Part shown: one piece after another, positions 5,903-9,517 of the stretch
How the letters are laid out: each line of letters begins with the position of its first letter
Numbering within the stretch: the first letter of the stretch is position 1
Origin: an uncultured Clostridia bacterium
Lineage (GTDB): Bacteria; Bacillota; Clostridia; Oscillospirales; Acutalibacteraceae
Length of the DNA stretch: 9,517 bases
Direction: 5' to 3'
Assembly: GCA_947624755.1 (NCBI GenBank)
Contig: CANQLQ010000054.1
Location: 1 to 9,517 of the forward strand
Made by a program: the position numbers and the translations under genes
Notes under the pieces: generated by a model
The model's database searches: none
What the model was told of the DNA's origin: nothing
What the model saw: only the letters and a program-made list of their open reading frames with translations

Positions 5903-6109
5903 GGAATCACTGATTAATACAAGCCCGCCCTGCTTGACGGTAAATTATTCCGTCATTTTGCCCAAAAATTCTCGTTAATACACAAAGTATTGACTTAAAT
6001 TTTTGGAATAAAAAAGATGCTTTCAAATTAGGAATAGAGTGTTTTCGCGGTGTAAAATAATAATTTTATATAATTGTATCCCGCGTAACTCCTGCGGGCG
6101 ATGCCCGCA
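5903..6109 (+). mobile_element. Element B: non-autonomous repeat element, right end missing
   Basis: It begins with the terminal repeat GGAATCACTGATTAAT (5903-5918) next to CTAA. A GACGG/CCGTC hairpin follows, then the 42-base core 5951-5992, identical to 8477-8518. Next is an AT-rich module (6042-6088) shared with 8283-8330, containing TAAAAT-AATA-ATTTTA inside a CGCGG/CCGCG clamp. It ends with the REP-like hairpin TGCGGGC-GAT-GCCCGCA (6093-6109). No right terminal repeat is present. There is no coding capacity, so any movement would need a transposase encoded elsewhere. Confidence 0.7.
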
Positions 6110-6142
6110 ATAGAAGCCGAGAGGCAATATGAGAGCTTATAA
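6110..6142 (+). pseudogene. Diverged fourth copy of the DUF1836-type C-terminal tail
   Basis: After the REP-like hairpin, in the same place as at 5711 and 5870, these 33 bases read IEAERQYESL plus TAA. The gene's own tail is LEAEKEYAGI plus TAA, also 11 codons. About 20 of 33 bases match, while the changes are mostly conservative at the protein level. It may be the ancestral end of a DUF1836 gene or of a paralogue, or a chance resemblance. Confidence 0.4.
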
Positions 6143-6166
6143 ATAAAAATAAACTGAGGTAAAAAG

Positions 6167-6703
6167 ATGTTAAAACCTTTTCTTGAGATTGGAAAAATTG
6201 TAAGTGTTCACGGACTTAAAGGCGAGGTCAGGGTTCAGCCGTGGTGCGACAGCGGTGAATTTATAAAAAAGTTCAAAACGCTTTATCTTGACAAAAAAGG
6301 CGAGAAAAGCGTAAATATTCTTTCCTGCCGTCCGCACGGAAATGTTGTTATAGTTAAAATTGACGGTGTAGATACTCCCGAAAAGGCACAATCCATGAGA
6401 AACAAAGTGCTTTATATGGACAGAAACGACACAAAGCTAAAAGATGGTCAGTATTTCATTCAAGACCTTATTGACTGCAAGGTTATTGATGCTGACGACG
6501 AAAACAGGGTTTACGGCGTTATAACGGACGTATCCGAAACGGGTGCAAACGATGTTTGGCACATCACGGACGAAAACAAAAGGGAATATCTCATTCCTGC
6601 GATACCGAGCGTTGTTATTGAAACCGAAGTTGAAACAGGCATTGTAAAAATAAGACCTCTTAAAGGAATCTTTGACGAAGAGGTGAACGGCGATGCGCCT
6701 TGA
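6167..6703 (+). CDS. rimM: Ribosome maturation factor RimM
   Basis: This 178-residue protein has the usual RimM length. RimM binds ribosomal protein S19 and helps mature the head of the 30S subunit and process 16S rRNA. The N-terminal barrel shows IGKIVSVHGLKGEVRVQPW (8-26). The C-terminal PRC barrel begins near YFIQDLIDCKVID (96-108) and includes YLIPAIPSVV (141-150) and the terminal IRPLKGIFDEE. GAGG (6156-6159) is seven bases before the ATG. The reading frame overlaps trmD by 11 bases, so the two are probably translationally coupled. Usual neighbours rpsP and the KH-domain gene are absent upstream; the preceding 550 bases are repeats and I see no clear consensus promoter for it there. Confidence 0.93.
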   Translation: MLKPFLEIGKIVSVHGLKGEVRVQPWCDSGEFIKKFKTLYLDKKGEKSVNILSCRPHGNVVIVKIDGVDTPEKAQSMRNKVLYMDRNDTKLKDGQYFIQDLIDCKVIDADDENRVYGVITDVSETGANDVWHITDENKREYLIPAIPSVVIETEVETGIVKIRPLKGIFDEEVNGDAP

Positions 6704-7433
6704 TATTCTGACTCTTTTTCCCGAAATGTGCGAAGCTGTTCTTTCCGAAAGCATTATAGGCAGAGCCAGAGAACGAGGACTTGTCGAAATGCATTGCCAC
6801 CAGATAAGGGATTTTTCAAAAGATAAGCATAAAAGAGTTGACGACACTCCATACGGCGGCGGTAAGGGAATGATCATGCAGGTTCAGCCTATATATGACT
6901 GCTTTGAAAGTGTTTGCGGCGAAATCGGCGAAAGGCCATACCTTATATATATGTCCCCTGCCGGCAGGACACTCACCCAGCAAAGAGTAAAAGAGCTTTC
7001 CGAAATGAAGAATATTGCAATTCTCTGCGGTCACTATGAGGGCGTTGACGAAAGAGTAATTGAAGAAATCGTTGACGAAGAAATTTCTATCGGAGACTAT
7101 GTTTTGACCGGCGGCGAGCTTGGGGCAATGGTGATTGCAGACGCCGTTTCAAGAATGTTACCCGGTGTGCTTTCGGATGAAATTTGTTTTACAGAAGAAA
7201 GTCATTTTGACGGACTTCTTGAATATCCGCAATACACAAGGCCTTTTTCATGGCACGGAAAAGACGTTCCCGAGGTTCTGCTTACGGGTCACCACGCAAA
7301 CATTGAAAAATTCAAAAGGGAAAAATCACTTGAGCGAACCTTTTTCAGAAGGCCGGATATACTGAAAGCGGAGGCTCTTTCCGAAACAGACCGCAAGTTT
7401 CTTGATACCCTCCTAAAAAAGCAAGAAGAGTAA
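6693..7433 (+). CDS. trmD: tRNA (guanine37-N1)-methyltransferase TrmD
   Basis: This 246-residue SPOUT methyltransferase makes m1G37 next to the anticodon of tRNAs reading CNN codons, which prevents +1 frameshifting. It has MRLDILTLFPEM at the start, SPAGR (88-92), CGHYEGVDER (112-121) and the knotted SAM site SIGDYVLTGGELGAMVIADAV (132-152). Arg154 and Asp173, within AVSR and HFDGLLEYPQYTRP, correspond to the family's catalytic residues. The ATG lies inside the end of rimM, with AGGTG upstream as ribosome site. rplS, often next in this operon, does not follow. Confidence 0.95.
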   Translation: MRLDILTLFPEMCEAVLSESIIGRARERGLVEMHCHQIRDFSKDKHKRVDDTPYGGGKGMIMQVQPIYDCFESVCGEIGERPYLIYMSPAGRTLTQQRVKELSEMKNIAILCGHYEGVDERVIEEIVDEEISIGDYVLTGGELGAMVIADAVSRMLPGVLSDEICFTEESHFDGLLEYPQYTRPFSWHGKDVPEVLLTGHHANIEKFKREKSLERTFFRRPDILKAEALSETDRKFLDTLLKKQEE

Positions 7434-7628
7434 AAATGTTAACTTTTATTTATAAAAAAATATAATAGATAAAATTCCTTGTCGCTTAAATGCTCTTATT
7501 TTTTGACATAAAACTACATTTTATGTTCCGGGTTTGCAAGTTAAATAAAATATTATGGTAAATTTGCACAAATATTGCTTTAAGTTTTCGGCAACATTTA
7601 GGCTTGCAACCAAAAAATTTTTTAAGCA
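7434..7628. other. AT-rich intergenic region with one perfect hairpin
   Basis: Between trmD and the HPr promoter I find no gene and no convincing terminator. ACATAAAA-CTACA-TTTTATGT (7506-7526) is an 8-bp perfect stem but has no T run after it. A TATAAT at 7461-7466 has only a poor -35 (TTAACT, 16-base spacer). rimM-trmD transcripts may read on toward the HPr gene. Confidence 0.5.
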
Positions 7629-7656
7629 TTGACGATGATTTTTTTTGTGGTATAAT
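7629..7656 (+). promoter_or_regulatory. Strong extended -10 promoter for the HPr gene
   Basis: TTGACG (7629-7634), a 16-base spacer with a T-rich tract, and a perfect TATAAT (7651-7656) preceded by TGG, giving the extended TGn motif. Transcription would begin near 7663, leaving a 40-nt leader. It lies inside the longer open frame from 7604 and so rules out that start. Confidence 0.78.
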
Positions 7657-7702
7657 AACACAGGAAATTGAAAATTATCTTTTTTTATGGGAGTTAATTG
7701 TT

Positions 7703-7966
7703 ATGTATATTAAAGAAGTTAAAGTTGAAAATCAAGTTGGTCTTCACGCTCGTCCGGCAACATTTTTCATTCAGAAGGCAAACGAATTTAAGTCATCAAT
7801 CTGGGTTGAAAAAGAGGAAAGAAGAGTCAATGCAAAAAGTCTTCTCGGCGTTCTTTCTCTCGGCATTATGGGCGGTACTGTCATAAACATTATGGCGGGC
7901 GGTCCCGATGAACAGGAAGCTGTTGAAGAACTTGTAAGACTCGTTGAATCCGGCTTTGTCGATTAA
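7703..7966 (+). CDS. ptsH: HPr-type phosphocarrier protein
   Basis: This 87-residue HPr-like protein accepts phosphate from enzyme I and passes it to sugar-specific EIIA proteins. The motif GLHARPA places the active histidine at residue 15. NAKSLLGVLSLG places Ser46, the HPr kinase site that in Firmicutes links HPr to CcpA-dependent carbon catabolite repression. Having both residues fits a true HPr rather than Crh, which lacks the histidine. I start at 7703, not at the in-frame ATG at 7604, because the promoter lies between them, the protein then has the family length, and GGGAG (7689-7693) is nine bases upstream. It is a single-gene unit; ptsI is not nearby. Confidence 0.9.
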   Translation: MYIKEVKVENQVGLHARPATFFIQKANEFKSSIWVEKEERRVNAKSLLGVLSLGIMGGTVINIMAGGPDEQEAVEELVRLVESGFVD

Positions 7967-7986
7967 GTCCGATGTAAATTGCCGGT

Positions 7987-8026
7987 CTTATGTAAAGCAA
8001 ATGACTACGAATTTGCCGAACATAAG
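7987..8026 (+). other. Nested stem-loop in the HPr 3' UTR
   Basis: CTTATGT (7987-7993) pairs with ACATAAG (8020-8026). Inside it GCAAAT (7997-8002) pairs with ATTTGC (8011-8016), leaving a 3x3 internal loop and an 8-base apical loop. It stands 20 bases past the stop codon and upstream of the terminator, so it is transcribed. It could protect the mRNA end or define a 3'-derived small RNA. Confidence 0.55.
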
Positions 8027-8059
8027 TCTGTAAAATATTACTGTTTAAAACTTAAAACG

Positions 8060-8087
8060 GCAGGTTGCATTTTGTGACCTGCTTTTT
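8060..8087 (+). terminator. Rho-independent terminator of the HPr gene
   Basis: GCAGGTTGC (8060-8068) pairs with GTGACCTGC (8074-8082), counting two G-U pairs, across a 5-base loop, and is followed by TTTTT. It isolates the HPr transcript from the promoter at 8109. Confidence 0.85.
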
Positions 8088-8108
8088 ATCCTTCTTTGCA
8101 AAAAACAG

Positions 8109-8137
8109 TTGACATCAACGCATATAAGTTATATTAT
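8109..8137 (+). promoter_or_regulatory. Consensus promoter, probably for ilvE
   Basis: TTGACA (8109-8114), a 17-base spacer and TATTAT (8132-8137). Transcription would begin near 8144, one base before the left end of element C. No gene lies between it and ilvE at 8633. I found no equally good promoter closer to ilvE. Confidence 0.65.
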
Positions 8138-8144
8138 TAGTGAA

Positions 8145-8399
8145 GGAATCTTTGACTGACTCAATACACCCTGCTTAACGGTAAAATTCCCGTCATTTTG
8201 CCCAAAAATCCGCGTTAATACACAAAGTATTGCCTGCGGTTTTATGGATACTTTATTTGGTATTGCAGTTTTTTACAAAGCTTTTTCGCGGTGTAAAATC
8301 ATAATTTTATATAATTTCTGTCCCGTGTAAGCGCTGCAAGCCATATCTGCCGAAAAATTTTCTCGCTAATCAGGGTACGTTGAATTAATCATAGCTTCC
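8145..8399 (+). mobile_element. Element C: 255-bp structured non-autonomous element
   Basis: It starts GGAATCTTTGACTGAC (degenerate left end) and finishes AATTAATCATAGCTTCC (8383-8399). It holds the 42-base core (8191-8232, two differences from elements A and B) and the AT-rich module 8283-8330 shared with B. A decayed REP-like hairpin follows, then CTGCCGAAAAATTTTCTCGC, close to the right arm of element A. It is the longest copy and may represent the full-length form. There is no coding sequence. Confidence 0.72.
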
Positions 8400-8408
8400 A
8401 AGCAGCAA

Positions 8409-8428
8409 CAAAACAAGCTGTTGTTTTG
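8409..8428. other. Perfect hairpin between elements C and A
   Basis: CAAAACAA (8409-8416) and TTGTTTTG (8421-8428) pair over a GCTG loop. Outside them, the right end of C (GCTTCC, 8394-8399) can pair with the left end of A (GGAAGC, 8429-8434), so the junction can fold as one longer stem. GGG rather than a T run follows, so it is not a standard terminator. Confidence 0.5.
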
Positions 8429-8429
8429 G

Positions 8430-8590
8430 GGAAGCGCTGATTAATACAAGCTGCCCTACTTGACGGTAAATTGTTCCGTCATTTTGCCCAAAAATTCTCG
8501 TTAATACACAAAGTATTGCCTCAAATTTTTGAACAAACTGACGAAAAATTTCCTCGCCAATTAGGACACCCTGAATTAATCAGCGCTTCC
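8430..8590 (+). mobile_element. Element A: 161-bp element with perfect 16-bp terminal inverted repeats
   Basis: GGAAGCGCTGATTAAT (8430-8445) is the exact reverse complement of 8575-8590. Inside are the GACGG/CCGTC hairpin (8462-8480) and the 42-base core (8477-8518). The core's AATAC-ACAAA-GTATT stem is enclosed by CAAAAATT/AATTTTTG. The AT-rich and REP modules of B and C are absent. TTAG follows the right end, while the left flank TTGG does not match, so no target duplication is evident. It ends 42 bases before the ilvE start. Confidence 0.8.
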
Positions 8591-8632
8591 TTAGAAGCAA
8601 ATTATTATATAAATAGAAAGAAGTGTCTTAAA

Positions 8633-9517
8633 ATGGATATCAAAATCACAAAGACAACATCACCGAAAGAAAAACCTGCAAAAGGAGAGCCTCTCGGCTT
8701 CGGTCACATTTTTACCGACCATATGTTCATTATGAACTATACCGAAGGCAAGGGCTGGCATGATCCGAGAATCGTTCCCTACGGCGATATTACAATTTCT
8801 CCGAGCGCAATGGTTTTCCACTACGGTCAGGAAATGTTTGAAGGACTCAAGGCTTACAAGGGTGCAGACGGCAAGGTATATCTTTTCCGTCCCGATATGA
8901 ACGCAAAAAGAACCAACGACACAAACGACAGACTTTGTATTCCGAAAATTGATGAAAACGATTTTGTTGAAGCGGTAAAAGCTGTTGTTGACATTGACAG
9001 AGACTGGGTTCCGACAGATCCGGGAACATCTCTTTACATTCGTCCGTTCATTATTGCAACCGATGAATTCCTCGGAGTTGCTCCGTCAAAAACCTATCTG
9101 TTTATGATTATCCTTTCACCGTCGGGCGCGTATTATGAAAGCGGTCTTGAACCGGTTGGTATTTGGATAGAGGACGAATATGTCCGTGCGGTAAAAGGCG
9201 GTATGGGCTTTGCCAAAACCGGCGGCAACTATGCTGCAAGCCTTATCGCTCAGGTAAAAGCTCACGATGAAGGCTATGCTCAGGTTCTTTGGCTTGACGG
9301 TGTTGAAAGAAAATATATCGAAGAAGTCGGTTCAATGAATATCTTCTTCAAAATTAACGGCAAGGTTGTTACCCCGATGCTCAACGGCAGTATCCTTCCA
9401 GGTATCACAAGAAATTCAATTATCCATGTATGCAAAGCATGGGGCTATGAAGTTGAAGAGAGAAGAATCAGCGTTGAAGAGCTTGTTTCCGCCGCAAAAG
9501 ACGGTTCTCTTGAAGAA
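8633..9517 (+). CDS. ilvE: Branched-chain amino acid aminotransferase (3' end outside window)
   Basis: The first 295 residues of a PLP-dependent fold-type IV aminotransferase, family length about 340-360. It catalyses the last step of leucine, isoleucine and valine synthesis, transferring the amino group from glutamate. Visible features are the VFHYGQEMFEGLKAY block (61-75), YIRPF (135-139), and VKGGMGFAKTGGNYAAS (187-203). The Schiff-base lysine is Lys195. The EEVGSMNIFF (281-290 region) and GSILPGITRNS motifs follow downstream. The ATG at 8633 gives the normal N-terminus MDIKITKT. Its ribosome site is weak (AGAAAGAAG, 8615-8623), unlike the strong sites of other genes here. No T-box motif was seen in the leader. 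The frame is intact and simply runs off the window. Confidence 0.93.
   Translation, partial: MDIKITKTTSPKEKPAKGEPLGFGHIFTDHMFIMNYTEGKGWHDPRIVPYGDITISPSAMVFHYGQEMFEGLKAYKGADGKVYLFRPDMNAKRTNDTNDRLCIPKIDENDFVEAVKAVVDIDRDWVPTDPGTSLYIRPFIIATDEFLGVAPSKTYLFMIILSPSGAYYESGLEPVGIWIEDEYVRAVKGGMGFAKTGGNYAASLIAQVKAHDEGYAQVLWLDGVERKYIEEVGSMNIFFKINGKVVTPMLNGSILPGITRNSIIHVCKAWGYEVEERRISVEELVSAAKDGSLEE

Noticed and set aside
7461..7466. Additional TATAAT promoter after trmD
   Set aside because: Its best -35 (TTAACT, 16-base spacer) is weak and there is no gene start nearby; in DNA this AT-rich such matches are expected by chance.
7604..7702. Upstream in-frame ATG that would extend HPr by 33 residues
   Set aside because: The promoter at 7629-7656 lies inside the extension, the added residues are not HPr-like, and the ATG at 7703 has a good ribosome site and gives the standard length with His15 and Ser46 in register.
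8144..8632. T-box or amino acid attenuator upstream of ilvE
   Set aside because: I looked for the T-box consensus (GGGTGGnACCGCG type), a run of branched-chain codons and a terminator with T tract. None is present; the leader consists of repeat elements.

Overview
The window looks like a chromosomal segment of a low-to-moderate GC Firmicute, most likely a gut clostridium of the Oscillospirales/Ruminococcaceae type. This is inference from gene content: family I.5-type secreted lipases, a DUF1836 regulator, an HPr with both His15 and Ser46, AGGAG-type ribosome binding sites and TTGACA/TATAAT promoters. No rRNA, tRNA, CRISPR array or transposase gene was found.

Layout. Bases 1-76 hold the possible 3' end of a plus-strand gene, followed by back-to-back terminators for converging genes (196-230 plus, 257-284 minus). 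Bases 416-3499 carry two tandem minus-strand paralogues of a secreted, probably zinc-binding lipase, each with its own promoter. A 678-base gap between them holds a 152-bp tandem repeat with strong hairpins. Next is a minus-strand 23S rRNA guanine-N1 methyltransferase (rlmA, 3640-4452). It diverges from a plus-strand pair, ybaK-type Cys-tRNA(Pro) deacylase and a DUF1836 regulator (4562-5614), and the two predicted promoters share one -10 box. Bases 5615-6166 are entirely repeats. The rimM-trmD pair (6167-7433) overlaps by 11 bp. The HPr gene (7703-7966) has a strong promoter and a clear terminator. A 5'-complete but 3'-truncated branched-chain aminotransferase (8633 to the window end) closes the window.

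The housekeeping genes are ordinary: ribosome maturation, tRNA and rRNA methylation, translation quality control, carbon-regulation phosphocarrier and branched-chain amino acid synthesis. The unusual part is the intergenic DNA. It holds a mosaic family of small non-autonomous elements. They have near-palindromic ends (GGAAGCGCTGATTAAT type), a 42-base conserved structured core, an AT-rich hairpin and a REP-like GC hairpin whose stem changes in compensatory fashion. One 26-bp 'solo' copy can be compared with its own empty site and shows a CTAA target duplication. The same array contains two extra near-identical copies and one diverged copy of the last 11 codons of the DUF1836 gene. Two elements lie between a consensus promoter and ilvE, giving that gene a predicted leader of about 490 nt.

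All calls were made by eye from the sequence. No database search or folding programme was run.
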